64,000 nt of DNA from Asaia platycodi JCM 25414 (GCF_000614545.1 NZ_BAKW01000001.1:372001-436000); one strand, 5' to 3'; shown: positions 9,752-20,680, numbered from the stretch's first letter. Notes: generated by a model from the sequence alone, not told the origin. A program made the numbers and translations.

Positions 9752-9998
9752 GCAGGCAAGGCTCCTGTGACAGGGTATGCCGACAGCATACGATCAAGTT
9801 AAGGAGGAGATGGCAGGTATCGTATCTTGTTTCTCATTACATGACGTAATTTTTCGTAGATGTTACCGCTGATATTATTTTCAGGTAATTTTTTGATGTA
9901 ATAAAAAATAACATGAATGTGTGCTTGCATATGCTGAATCGTGATAATAGGTAACCGGCTTCTGCTTGTTGACCATATGGGCAGTTCTTTCCAAAATC

Positions 9999-11574
9999 AT
10001 GACCTCAGCCGAGGGCGGTGTCTTGTCTGATAACGTATCGAATACATCCCACGATGTGCTGATCATAGGCGCTGGCCTTGCCGGGCTTACGCTGGCCCGG
10101 CAATTGCTTGATGCTGACCCTGCGCTCGATATCTGTCTTGTGCATAATCGCCGGTTTCCAAATCCCGAGCGTATCCACAAGGTCGGTGAGTCCACCGTTG
10201 AGATCGGTGCATTCTACCTGGCTGAGATCGTCGGTTGCGCGGCACATCTGCAGACCGAGCATCTTCGCAAGATGGGATTGCGCTTTATTCAGACCCAGGG
10301 CACGACACAAGAAGATCCTTATCGCGAAATCGGTCTGAGCTATTATCCGTATCAGGCGACCTATCAGATTGATCGTGGCAAGCTCGAAAATCACATTCGG
10401 AACACACTCGGCGCGTCGGTCACTCTCATCGAGAATGGCCGTGTGCTGGATTTCGATAGAAATGATGGCGTGAGTACGGTCTCTATCCGGGATCACGACG
10501 GGGCCATTTCAACGCGATCAACGCTGGGTTGTCGATGCGTCCGGTCGCGGTCGCGTGCTGATGAAAAAATTCGGTTTGCAGAAAAGCGCGAATATCAACC
10601 ACTCGGCAGTCTGGTTTCGCGTTGAAGGCAAGGTCGATATCAATGACTTCCTGGCTTCTTCCGATGCGGAAAATTCGTTCGCTCATGCTGGCGAGCGTGC
10701 GCGAAGCACAACGCATATCATCGGGAAGGGGTACTGGGTCTGGATTATTCCTATCAGTGAGCAGACGACCAGCATAGGCATCGTGTTTGACAATGCCATC
10801 TTCAAGCTTTCGGAACTGAGTTCGCACCCGCTGGCGATGGGATGGCTGCAGCGAAACGAGCCACGCTTTCATGACTATCTGCTGGAGCGCGATTTCGGCG
10901 TTATCGATTTTGTCATGCTGCGCAATTATTCCTATTTATCGGAGCAGTTTCTCTCCGAGGATGGCTGGGCCCTGACGGGCGAAGCTGCCGGTTTCGTCGA
11001 TCCGATGTATTCGAATGGCACCGACATGATCGGTCTTGCCAATACGATGATCACGAACGCCATCACAAAACCTGACGGCGTCAAAATGATCGAGCAGATG
11101 AATTACGTTCTCAGTGAGGCCTATGCTGGCTTTGTTGACACGCACCGTGACTCGTATCGTTTCTTCAACGACTGGAACTACGTTTTCGTCAAGACGAACT
11201 GGGACGCGAGCTTTTATTTCCTGTTCATGTGTGTTCTGTTCATGAATAGAAAGTTCGAGGACATCGCGTTCATTCAGTCGATCCATGAGAAGATCAGCGC
11301 TTTTTACGCGTTGCATCACGAAGTTATGGATTTTCTCAGGCAGGACGGAGCGGTCTCGAGCGATTATCGCCTCCCGGAATTCATCAATCTGGCGGGCACG
11401 GTCCAGGATTTTGCAAACCGGACGATCATAAGTCCGGATGCCTCAGATGATTGTATCCGCGAGCGGCTCGACCAGAACATGATCATTCTGAGGGAGTTGG
11501 CTGACTCCATCATGCATTCCAGAAAATTCGATGAAAACTTCTCTCAGATGGGGCAACGCCTGAATGCAGCCTGA
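9999..11574 (+). CDS. Flavin-dependent halogenase-like FAD oxidoreductase, one frameshift
   Basis: FAD enzyme of the tryptophan-halogenase-like superfamily. The N-terminus has the dinucleotide motif VLIIGAGLAGLTLARQL. HKVGESTVEIG holds the Lys-x-Gly-Glu arrangement of the halogenase catalytic lysine region, and YWVWIIPI contains the WxWxIP motif that sets flavin halogenases apart from monooxygenases. EDGWALTGEAAGFVDPMYSNG is the second FAD contact. The frame breaks near 10520, joining DHDGAIST to RWVVDASGRGRVLM; unlike most breaks here, removing one base or adding two is needed. Total about 525 residues. ATG 9999 is the best standard start; TTG 10023, behind GAGGGCGG, is an alternative. The substrate is unknown, and no carrier protein or flavin reductase lies nearby. 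Confidence 0.7.
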
Positions 11575-11668
11575 CCGGCTGCGTCTGATCTCCGCTGCAG
11601 CTCCGGCAGTCGGTTTGTAAGGCGTGTTGGCACGTCCTATATTCTGGGTTTGATCCGGCCGGGAGTAT

Positions 11669-13372
11669 ATGATGCGCCATCTTATCGAACAGCGAATTCA
11701 GCAGGGTGGTGGCAAGGCGCCTGCCGATCTCGTCATACGTAATGTCGGGCTGTTCGATCTTGTGACAGGAGAGATTCTGCCTGGCGATATCGCTATCTGT
11801 GGCGATCGTATTGTCGGTACGCTCGACCGTTACGAAGGCAAACGTGAGATAGATGGTACCGGCAAAATTGCGGTGCCGGGCTTTATCGACACCCATCTGC
11901 ACGTTGAATCCTCTCTCATCACGCCTTTCGAGTTTGATCGCTGCGTGCTGCCGCATGGCGTGACCACCGCCATCTGCGACCCGCATGAAATGGCCAATGT
12001 TCTGGGCGGCGCCGCGTTCGATTATTTTCTGAACTGTGCCACGCGCACGATCATGGACCTGCGGATCAATCTGTCGAGCTGCGTCCCTGCGACACCTGTC
12101 GAAACTTCCGGGGCCATTCTCGATGCGGCGTCGCTCGTCGCCTATCGCGATCACCCCAAGGTCATCGGGCTGGCCGAGTTCATGAATTTTCCGGGTGTGC
12201 TCACCGGCCAGCCTGATTGTCTCGACAAGCTCGTGGCCTTTGCCGGCGGGCATATCGACGGTCATGCGCCGTTGCTGCGTGGCAAGAAACTCAACGGTTA
12301 TCTCTGCGCGGGTATTTCAACGGATCATGAAGCGACCGCAGCAGAGGAAGCGTTGGAAAAAATCCGCAAGGGCATGACCATCCTCATTCGCGAAGGCTCT
12401 GTCTGCAAGGATCTTGAAGCGCTTGCCCCGCTTCTGACGCCGGAGACGTCACAGTTTTTCGCCTTTTGCACCGACGATCGCAATCCGCTCGAAATCGCTC
12501 ATGAGGGTCATATCGATTTCCTTATCCGCAAGGCGATCGACCTTGGGGTAAAGCCGCTTGCCGCCTATCGTGCCGCTTCGCTCTCGGCGGCGCGTGCTTT
12601 TGGTCTGCGCGACCGCGGTCAGATCGCGCCAGGTATGCGCGCCGATATCGTGCTGCTTGACGATCTGGAGACCTGCCAGGTGGCTCAGGTCTTCTCGGCA
12701 GGGCGGCTTGTTGATGATGCGCTGTTCGATAGCCGTGACATCATCCCTCCTACCGGATATGGCTCCATCAGACTGGCCGCGCCAATCACCGAGCAGGATC
12801 TGGTCGTGAAAGGCGCAGGCGATCATCGTGCTGTAATCGGTATTATTCCGGGGCAGATCATCACTGCGTTCAGACGTTTCGATTTGCCGACTGCCGATGG
12901 CCGCGTCTTGCCAGACGAGACGCAGGATATCGCAAAGATCTGTGTCATTGCCCGTCATGGCAAGAACGCGAATATCGGGCGCGGTTTCGTGCAGGGCTTC
13001 GGTCTGAAGGAAGGGGCCTTGGCCTCCTCAGTCGGTCATGACAGCCATAATCTCTGCGTCGTTGGCATGAGCGATGCCGATATGGCGTTGGCCGTGTCGC
13101 GGCTGACAGAGCTGGGCGGCGGTTTTGTGGCTGTCGATGGCGGCAAGGTGATTGCAGAGTTGAGCCTGCCGATTGCGGGGCTGATGAGTGATCAGCCTTT
13201 CGAGACCGTGCGTGACAATCTTGAAGCCCTGCGTCGGGCAGTTGGCGGTATGGGTGGCACGCTTGAAGAGCCATTCCTGCAACTGGCTTTTCTGCCTTTG
13301 CCCGTTATTCCTCATCTCAAGATCACCGATCTGGGATTGATCGATGTCGACACCATGACATTGGTGCCCTGA
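11669..13372 (+). CDS. ade: Adenine deaminase
   Basis: Metal-dependent amidohydrolase that deaminates adenine to hypoxanthine, which can then feed XdhABC. 567 residues, intact. GFIDTHLHVESS and TTAICDPHEMANV carry metal ligands of the adenine deaminase family, CTDDRNPLEIAHEGHID is another conserved block, and the C-terminal adenine deaminase domain includes GHDSHNLCVVGMSDADM and LGGGFVAVDGGKV. ATG 11669 follows GGGAG. It is transcribed alone, 94 bases behind the halogenase-like gene and convergent with the OprB porin. Confidence 0.95.
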   Translation: MMRHLIEQRIQQGGGKAPADLVIRNVGLFDLVTGEILPGDIAICGDRIVGTLDRYEGKREIDGTGKIAVPGFIDTHLHVESSLITPFEFDRCVLPHGVTTAICDPHEMANVLGGAAFDYFLNCATRTIMDLRINLSSCVPATPVETSGAILDAASLVAYRDHPKVIGLAEFMNFPGVLTGQPDCLDKLVAFAGGHIDGHAPLLRGKKLNGYLCAGISTDHEATAAEEALEKIRKGMTILIREGSVCKDLEALAPLLTPETSQFFAFCTDDRNPLEIAHEGHIDFLIRKAIDLGVKPLAAYRAASLSAARAFGLRDRGQIAPGMRADIVLLDDLETCQVAQVFSAGRLVDDALFDSRDIIPPTGYGSIRLAAPITEQDLVVKGAGDHRAVIGIIPGQIITAFRRFDLPTADGRVLPDETQDIAKICVIARHGKNANIGRGFVQGFGLKEGALASSVGHDSHNLCVVGMSDADMALAVSRLTELGGGFVAVDGGKVIAELSLPIAGLMSDQPFETVRDNLEALRRAVGGMGGTLEEPFLQLAFLPLPVIPHLKITDLGLIDVDTMTLVP

Positions 13373-13385
13373 GCGCATGGTCCCA

Positions 13386-13402
13386 CCCCGGTTTGACCGG
13401 GG
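13386..13402. terminator. Hairpin between ade and oprB
   Basis: CCCCGGT and ACCGGGG form a perfect seven-base stem with a three-base loop in the 41-base gap between two convergent stop codons. It lacks a T-run but is placed to end both transcripts. Confidence 0.55.
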
Positions 13403-13413
13403 CGGAACAGGGG

Positions 13414-14899
13414 TCAGAAATTTGTCGTCAACTGGCCACCCAGAATGGCGGCATCCTTGAAAGTGGTCGTGGCACCGGGGTGCTGCAGATACTGAAAGTC
13501 GAATTGCAGCGCGGTCGCGGGCAGGAGGTGCACGCTGTAGAAGGCTTCGTAAACCTGCTCCCAGTTCTGCACCCCATAGACATTGCCCCATTGGTTGGAG
13601 ACAAACGGCAGACCCAGCGCCACTGAAGATTGCTGCTGCAGACGGATCGAGCGGCTCATGTTCATGTGCTGGAACATGATGCCGACCTGATCGAGTGGGC
13701 GGTGCCAGGGGGTACCGCTTTGCAGCAGGCCGATCCATTCATGATCGCGCATGGCCACGACGTTGCCTGGGCATAGCCGACGCCACCGATCACGATCAGA
13801 CCGTCGGCAATGCCCTTGCCGCTCCGCACCAGCATCTGATCGAACATTACCCAGCTCGACCACATGCCGGATTCCTTGCGGGCACCCAGCCCGCTGGCCT
13901 GATACGACCCGCCATACCGGTCTTCGTAGAGATTCGGATAGCGCGAATTGTCGTAGTAGAAACCGATCTTGTAATGGCCGAGCAACTTGTCCTTGCCAAA
14001 GGCAGGATCCCAGCCGGTTTCGAATTGCGAGCTGAGTTTGCCAAGCCCATCCTGGGCCAGTGCCCAGCCTGACACGCCGCCATTGAAGGCGTGTGGGCTG
14101 ACGGCGAAAAGCCTCCCATGATATAGGTCCGCTCGGTCGGTCGCACGCGCAGCACGGCGCCGATATTGGCTGAAGGCCAGTCACGACCGCCGGGCGCATA
14201 TTTGCCTGGTGCGAAATTTCCGCAGACGCTGACATTCATGAAGTTGCAGGCCAGCGCATCGAAATCGAAAAACGTTCCGGTCGGGATCACACCGGCCGAA
14301 AGAATGACCCGGTCATGCAGAAAGGTCTTGTCGGCATACATCGAGACGAGATGGGCCACGACATTGCCGCGTGAACCGTAGATCTGCTCGGGGTTGGAGA
14401 CGTAATCGCCCAGCGTCGAACTGAAATTGCGCCCATGACCGTTGACCACCAGAAGATGGGTCCAGAAGCCCTGAAAACCCGCGAGCTTCTGCCAGTCGAT
14501 ATCGAGTTCGGCGGCAACCTGACCGGCCAGCACGTTGTCACGCGTGCGGCCGCCGGTCACGTTGCCCATATATTCTTCATTCAGCGCGATATTGAGAAAG
14601 ATGCCGCGCTTTTGCATCCAGCTCTGCGCCCCGCCCCAATCGCCGAAAAGATGCGGATTGCCATATAGGGAAGGCACAAGCGGCCCGATCGGTACGGCGC
14701 CCTGTCCTGCGATCGGGAAGCCGATTGCGGTGTATCCACTACTGTCGAGCGTCTTGGCGGTTTCCGACTGTGCCCGGGCAGAGGGTGCCTGAATCGTCGC
14801 CAGTAGTGCCGTCGTGAAAGCAACGCCCAAGCCACGTCGTGTCTTTCGGCGCGCTTCAACAGGGCGCGCAGAGGGAAGGGCGCCGTCTCTGATGGGCAT
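13414..14899 (-). CDS. oprB: OprB-type carbohydrate-selective porin, two frameshifts
   Basis: Outer-membrane beta-barrel porin for sugars. The start at 14899 gives a signal peptide ending APSARAQ. The mature part has family hallmarks: LFGDWGGAQSWMQKRGI, NVTGGRTRDNVLAGQ, DWPSANIGAVLRVRP and FGKDKLLGHYKIGFYYD. It ends in an aromatic residue (GGQLTTNF), as outer-membrane barrels do. The frame breaks near 14085 and 13765; each needs one added base (HAFNGGVSGWALAQD and YAQ/GNVVAMRDHEW). About 495 residues. It lies 217 bases behind nagA on the same strand, so it may serve amino-sugar uptake, though OprB in acetic acid bacteria usually takes glucose and related sugars. Confidence 0.88.
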
Positions 14900-15115
14900 C
14901 AAGTCAGGTTTGGTCGTCACGTTTCTCAATCCAAATAACCATCGGGCGAAATAATCATCGGGTCGACGCCTCTCTGGCAGATCTGCCGAAAGGGGCGCCG
15001 ATAATGGTGATGGCATTAACAGAAAGACATGATGAAAGGACACGGATAAAGACTACAAAATTCCGTGTTACGTTGTTACAAAAACGATGATAGAGTTGAG
15101 CGTATTATAACGAGA

Positions 15116-16233
15116 TCAGTCGCGAGCGAAGGTTTTTCGCCCTCCCACCCAGACTTCTTTCACGGTGAGGGTGTGATCGAGAACCACCATATCGGCCAGC
15201 TTGCCAGTTTCGATAGCGCCCCGATCGGAAAGTCCCAGATAAGCCGCCGCGTTGGTGCTTACGAGACGACTTGCTTCGGGAAGAGACGCTCCATGGGTCA
15301 CAGCGTTGCGCAGGGCCTGGTCTAGGCTCAGCACGCTCCCGGCGAGAGAACCATTGGGCAAGCGCACGACCCCGCCTTCGATCAGGACTTCCTGTCCACC
15401 AATGTGCTGGGGCCGTCAGGTTGACCCGCACCGCGCATGGCATCGGTGACGAAAAGCAATCGGTTGCGCATGAGACGGGATGCGAGGCGGAAGCTGGCAG
15501 GGTGGACGTGATGTGCGTCGAAAATCATCTCGGCATAGCTCGCGTCATGGCACATCAGCGCTGTGACGGGGCCGGGTTTGCGCCCTTCTATGGGAGACAT
15601 CGCGTTGAACAAATGCGTACCACCTGCAATGCCGCCGCAGGTGCAGATGCTGGCAATCGCCCCCATCGTCGTTTCGTAATCGGCTATGGTGTGACCGATG
15701 CTGATACGCACATCGGCTCTTGCCAGGCTCGCAATGGCAGTATCGGCATGGTCGAGTTCCGGGGCGAGGGTAACGACCCTGACACAATCGAGAGCGACGA
15801 TTTCTGCAATTTTTTCAGGAGAGGGGGCGATAGCGAAGGGGGGTTGGGCACCGAGCTTGTGAGGGCTGACAAAGGGGCCTTCGAGATGAGCCCCATGAAT
15901 ACGCGGCCCCCCGGCGCTGGGGGTTTTCATCACCTCGGCCACCGCTTTGAGGGCGACGATGACATCTTCCCAGGGGCGGGTGATGGTGGTTGGCAGGATG
16001 GTCGTTGTGCCATGACGCATATGATACTGCGCGAGACACCTTATTGCCTCGGCGCCGTCCATCGTGTCCGCGCCATCGCCGCCATGCACATGGCCGTCGA
16101 TAAAGCCGGGTAGAATATAGTCACGCCCGGAGGTATCTCCCGCTTCGATCTCGCGAATATGGCTGTCGAAATGAACGGTGCCCGGCAGAAGGCGATCGGC
16201 CAGAACGATCTGGCCTGTCAGAGTCTGTGTCAT
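15116..16233 (-). CDS. nagA: N-acetylglucosamine-6-phosphate deacetylase, one frameshift
   Basis: Cytosolic amidohydrolase that converts N-acetylglucosamine-6-phosphate to glucosamine-6-phosphate and acetate. PGFIDGHVHGGDGAD is the metal-binding start, HLEGPFVS holds the metal-ligand Glu, GHTIADY and THLFNAMSPIEGR are conserved, and FVTDAMRGAG contains the catalytic Asp. Near 15405 one base is missing; repair joins PDGPST to IGGQEVLIEGGVVRLPNG and runs to AGSVLSLDQALRNAV and the true C-terminus. About 372 residues. It starts four bases behind nagP and is the last gene of nagK-nagP-nagA. Confidence 0.94.
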
Positions 16234-16237
16234 GAAA

Positions 16238-17517
16238 TCAGTCCTGTTCGGCCAGCCCGACGCGGCCGTAGCGACGCGAATAGGCCATGATGATCAGATA
16301 GGCAGGGATAACGATCATGGCGAACATGCCCTGAAACCCGAAGACGGGTTTCAGCCATACGTAGAACTGCGGCACGATCGCGCCACCACTATAGGACATG
16401 ACCATGACGGCAGAGGCCATGGCCGTCATGTGACCGGCGCCGCGAATGGCGATGGGAAAAATGGTCGGCATGATCATGGCGTTGGTGACGCCGAGAAGGG
16501 CCACGCAGAACACTGAGTGATAACCTTGGGTCAGAACTGCCAGAATGGTCAGGACACAGCCTACAGCACAGGAAAGCTGCATATAGACTTCCTGCCTGAT
16601 GAAGCGCGGCACGATGATGAACCCCATGATATAGCCCAAGAGCATGCCGGTCAGGGTGAGGGCAGTGAAAAACTTCGTCTCGTCCAGCGGCAGGCCGAAG
16701 CCCTGACCGTAGGTACCGATGGCGTCGCCTGCCATGACCTCGATACCGACATAGAGGAACATGGCGATGAAGCCGAAAACGAGATGCGGTTTGAAGAAGC
16801 GATGCTGAGAGCCTTCGCCGGAGGTGATGACAGGCGCTTCGAGATTGGGCAGGGGGGCGAAGGCGACGACGATGGCGATCAGGACCAGTATCCCTGCCAT
16901 CCCGAGATAGGGGGCATAGAGCGCCTGAACGAAATTATTGAGCAGCGCCTCGCGCACGGCAGGGTCAGTCGCTGATTGCGCTTTCTCGGCAACGGCGCCG
17001 ATATTGCGCATTACGAGCAGCCCAAGCACGATCGGCGCGAGAATACCTGCTGTCTTGTTGCAGATGCCCATGATCGAAATGCGCTGTGCGGCCCGCTCCG
17101 GTGGGCCGAGAAGGCTGACAAGCGGATTGATCACGACCTGCATGAGAGAAATACCGGCACCGAGAATCAGCAAGCCCGTCAACGCTCCGGGATAGATGCG
17201 CCAGGAAACGAACTGGCCGAAAACGGCAACGCCAGTGCAGAGACGAGCACGGAAAGGGTAAGGCCTTTTTTCAGACCGAGCCTGCTCGCAATCAGCGAGG
17301 TCGGAATGGAAAAGAGGAAAAAGGAGAAATAAAACGCAAGCGGAATGAAGAAGGCGCTGAATTCGCTCAATGAAAAAGCAACACGCACGAATGAAATGAG
17401 CGGGCCGTTCAGCCAGGTGACAAAGCCCATGGCAAAAAAGATCAGCGCGGCGACAGCCAACGCAGAATAACCATAGGGGCCAACTAATTTGTTTTGGGTA
17501 CTGCGGACCTTAATCAT
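16238..17517 (-). CDS. nagP: Sugar MFS transporter, NagP/GluP type, one frameshift
   Basis: Inner-membrane proton symporter of the fucose/glucose-galactose/N-acetylglucosamine permease group, with about 12 membrane segments. FAMGFVTWLNGPLI and VINPLVSLLGPPERAAQRI are conserved blocks of that group, the second just before NKTAGILAP. ATG 17517 has GAGGAC nine bases upstream; TTG 17526 is less likely. Near 17213 one T is missing (TTTTCGG), so that PFSASSFPG should read PF-FGQFVSWRIYPGAL. Its place between nagK and nagA points to N-acetylglucosamine as substrate; the family alone would allow glucose, galactose or fucose. Confidence 0.88.
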
Positions 17518-17543
17518 GATGTGCAAGTCCTCAAACAGACAAG

Positions 17544-17566
17544 GTTTATTATTTTAGAAAATAAAC
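17544..17566. promoter_or_regulatory. AT-rich palindrome before nagP
   Basis: GTTTATT and AATAAAC are exact inverted seven-base arms around nine bases, in the gap between nagK and nagP. As an RNA hairpin the all-AT stem would be weak, so a repressor site is the better reading. Similar AT-rich elements lie before nagK, before the ROK regulator and between nagB and the TonB receptor. Confidence 0.4.
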
Positions 17567-17574
17567 TATGTATA

Positions 17575-18481
17575 TTATAGGTAGGACGCTCCAATCAGGC
17601 CAGCATCATCGCCCAGCTTCGCTCTCACAATAATCGGAGTATCTGTTTTATAGAGGCACTTCTTTCGGACAGCCTGGTCCAGCGCCGTGATCAGTTCTCC
17701 GACCGTACTTAATCCGCCACCTGCAGGAACACAGCTCGCGCCGGTAATATTGATCACGATTGCCAAAGCGTCTGAAAGAAGGTCGATATAGCGTGTCACG
17801 GTGGTTTGATATGAAGGTTTCCCTGATAACCAGCCGTTGATAATCTCGCGACTGGAGCAGGCCTCCCCGCAAAGCCAGAGATGAAGTTTCTCGAGTCCTC
17901 TGGCCCCACCGATCGTATCAAGGCAGCCCGATTGCCCGCATCCGCAAGGAAGATAAGGATAATCCCGATCACTGCGGCGCAGAAAAGGGCCATGCCCCCA
18001 TTCACCGGTAAGCCCCTGTCTCCCGACGACAAGATTGCCTTGCTGGACGAGTCCGCCACCCACGCCCGTTCCGAGTATGATGCCGAACACGTTATCCTGT
18101 CCTTTGGCTGCTCCGGTTCTGCCTCGGCAAGCGTAAAGCAATCGGCGTCGTTCGCGATGCGCACCGGTAAACCGAGCTTTCTGCTCATCAGCGGGGCGAG
18201 AGAAACGTCGTTAATGCAGGGTATATTCGCGGCAGTGCATCGAGCCGTTATGGGGTCCTGCAAACCGGCAAGTGAAAGATGGACAGCCGTAACAGGACTG
18301 CGCGATTCACGGAGGAGTTCCGAAAATGCCTCAACAAAGCGGTCCAGATCGTGACTAGGCGTTGATATCTGTCTGCGCTCTACAAGGTTGAGATCGTTAT
18401 CGACCAGGCAAGGCGCATATGGGATCCGCCGATATCGGCGCAGAGCAGCGCCGGAGCAGTGAGATTTTTCCTCGTTGGCAT
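17575..18481 (-). CDS. nagK: ROK-family N-acetylglucosamine kinase, two frameshifts
   Basis: Cytosolic sugar kinase expected to phosphorylate imported N-acetylglucosamine (or glucose). The N-terminus has the ATP phosphate-binding motif ALLCADIGGSHMRLA. Further on are LPVRIANDADCF (catalytic Asp), FGIILGTGVGGGLV, and the ROK zinc motif CGCGQSGCLDTIGGARGLE. The start at 18481 follows GAAGG. Near 18408 one base is missing (RLA-LVDNDLNLV) and near 18115 another (AKGQDNVFGIILGTG). About 300 residues, normal for the family. First gene of nagK-nagP-nagA, so N-acetylglucosamine is the likely substrate, inferred from the neighbours. Confidence 0.88.
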
Positions 18482-18524
18482 CGTGTACCTTCGATTGTAT
18501 TTCGTTCTTGATTCTGGGTCGGAT

Positions 18525-18558
18525 ACTTAATTCAGGTAAGTTAATTTAATTATTTCAT
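18525..18558. promoter_or_regulatory. Candidate operator before nagK
   Basis: Contains ACTTA and TAAGT as inverted arms (18525-18541), followed by TTAATTTA and TTATTTCAT (18550-18558). TTATTTCAT is the reverse complement of ATGAAATAA at 18762, in front of the divergent ROK regulator. It lies about 45-80 bases upstream of the nagK start. A shared ROK operator is inferred. Confidence 0.35.
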
Positions 18559-18747
18559 AATCTTCCCTGAACATATTGCGTTCGTTGACTGTATAGGGTC
18601 ATGCAGCATTCGCTTTTCTCACTTGGGCTTATGGACAGATTAACGCTCGTGTCGCTAGTATGAAATCTGACTCCTGAGCCAAAACACTGCAGGATTGCTT
18701 CGGGTAGTGCGCTTTTCGGGCGCAGGATGAGACCGTAGAGTTGTTCT

Positions 18748-18772
18748 ACTTAATTTAGCAAATGAAATAAGT
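18748..18772. promoter_or_regulatory. Candidate autoregulatory operator at ROK regulator start
   Basis: ACTTAATTT and AAATAAGT form near-perfect inverted arms and end one base before the ATG at 18774. No ribosome-binding site precedes that ATG, so the message may be leaderless or the true start lies further in. The position suggests autoregulation by the ROK protein. Confidence 0.4.
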
Positions 18773-18773
18773 T

Positions 18774-19908
18774 ATGTTCTCGACAGGCCACCATCGAATA
18801 TTGAGTGTGCTCAGCCGTTCTGGCCCGCAAAGCCGTACCGACCTTGCCCGGATTCTTAATCTCAGCAAGGCCAGCGTCACGGCGCTGGTGAGGGAGCTGA
18901 TCGAAAAGAATATCCTCGACGAGCGCGAGCGTGTCTTCGGCTTTGGTCGCCCGGCCATCATGCTGGGGCTGCGTCAGGACGCCGCCAGTTTCATAGGAAT
19001 TTCCCTGCAAGCGGATCCGGCACATGTAGTGCTGACCGATCCGCACGGCGGCGTACATAGAAGCTTCACGATGCCTCTCGTTACCGATGTCGAGGCCTGT
19101 CTTGCGGCCATGGCTGGAGCGGTGAAGGAAATTCGCAACGATTATCCTGAGGGAATCGGTGAACTTGCCGGGATCGGTGTTGTGATCGCGGGGATTGTGT
19201 CGGGTAACAGTCAGGTCTGTGTGGCTTCTGCGACACTTGGCTGGAAGGATATCGATATCGGTAAGCGGCTCGCAGCGATGACCGGTTTGCCGGTTTTCGT
19301 TGAAAACGACGCCAATGCGCTGGTCATCGGTGAACAGCTTTTCGGCAATTCCGGCGAATTCAAGGATTTCAGTCTCGTTTTTGTCAGCGAGGGTATAGGC
19401 GGCGCCACATCATCAATCGGCGTCTGCACCGAGGTCATCATGGGGAGCAGGTGAGATTTCGCATTCCCCCATCGCAATTGATCGTGAGGCTCTGCCGTGC
19501 CGTTGCGGCAATCGCGGCTGTCTGGAGACAGTCGCTGCCCTTCCCGCAATTCTGGGAGCGGCGCGACGGGCAGGTTTGCCGGATGAGATAGAGCAGATTG
19601 TCGATCTCGCCACAGATGGCCAGCCGGAGGCTCTGGCCATACTTCATCGGGCGGGAACGGCGCTTGGCGTTTCGCTCTCTCAGATTATCCAGCTCATCGA
19701 TCCATTACGAATAGTCGTCAGATTGGATCCACATCTTGTGGAAAGCGTTTTTGCGAGGGCGCTCAGGCAGGCGGTAGAGGCGCATGTGCTGCGCCGTGAA
19801 AGCTACGAGACCGAGCTGGTGCTCGGCCCCTTGCATCCGAATGATTTTGCGACGGGAGCGGCAAGTCTTGCAGCGCAGCGCTTCCTGTTTGGCAATACCA
19901 GTCTCTGA
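18774..19908 (+). CDS. ROK-family transcriptional repressor (NagC/XylR-like), two frameshifts
   Basis: DNA-binding regulator with an N-terminal winged helix (RILSVLSRSGPQSRTDLARI then SKASVTALVRELIEK) fused to a ROK sugar-binding domain. That domain has VFVENDANALVIGEQLFG, the glycine-rich SEGIGGAHIINRRLHRGHHG and the zinc motif CRCGNRGCLET. Near 19406 and in the G-run near 19443 one base is missing each. About 378 residues, the usual NagC length. It is divergent from nagK and leads cutC and the hexosaminidase gene, so it probably represses the locus until an amino-sugar (phosphate) binds. The inducer is inferred, not visible. Confidence 0.88.
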
Positions 19909-19925
19909 AATCAGAAGCTGGATTG

Positions 19926-20680
19926 ATGAGCCGCAGCGGAATGCTCCGATCGCCCGACGATGTCAGTCTGGAAATCTGTGTCGATGAGGCGCAGGGGCTT
20001 TTTGCTGCCCAGCTCGATTGCGTAGCGCGCATCGAGCTTTGTGCAGCACTTGCTCTGGGGGGGCTGACCCCGTCACCCGGACTGATTGCCCTGGCCAGAA
20101 CGCCGCGCGTCCCGGTATTTGCGATGGTCAGGCCACGCGCCGGGAATTTCGTTTTTTCTCCCGATGAGGAGAAGCAGATGCTCTGCGACATCGCGGCTCT
20201 GCGTGAGGCTGGGCTCGCGGGTGTCGTTCTCGGGGCGGCTCTCCCTGATTCGCGGCTCGATGTGGCGATGCTGGGCCGTCTTTCCCAGGCCTGCGGCCCT
20301 CTGCGTCGCCAGTTGCATCGGGTTTTCGACCTTGTGCCCGATCCGTTCGAGGCGCTTGAGGAGGCGATCGCGCTGGGCTTCGAGCGTATTCTTACCTCAG
20401 GACTGACTCCGAAAGCGCCGGATGGTGTCGAAATGCTGCGCGCCTGCGCGAGCGAGCGGCAGGGCGTATCGATATCATGGCAGGGGGCTTTGTTCGTCCT
20501 GATAAAGTTACTACAGTTTCTAAAATATCTGGGGTGAAATCCTTCCATGCCTCTTGCCGCGAAAAATCAGCGGTGCAGGATGAGCGTCTGCTTCATTTCG
20601 GATTCGCAGTGGATCACGCCGTGACATCGCCTGTGGAGATCAGGCTTCTGCACGAGGCCGCCTGCGCAGCCCAAGGCTGA
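19926..20680 (+). CDS. cutC: CutC-family TIM-barrel protein, one frameshift
   Basis: Homologue of CutC, a cytosolic TIM-barrel protein once linked to copper homeostasis; its real biochemical role is unsettled. Conserved blocks: SLEICVDEAQGLFAAQ, RIELCAALALGGLTPS, VFAMVRPRAGNFVFS, AGVVLGAALPDSRLDV, HRVFDLVPDPFEALE and GFERILTSG. Near 20462 one base is missing; repair gives GRIDIMAGGFVRPDKV, the expected family motif, and the protein ends at 20680 (about 251 residues). It lies 17 bases behind the ROK regulator and 32 before the GH20 gene, so it is embedded in an amino-sugar operon, which hints at a carbohydrate-related job. Confidence 0.85.
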
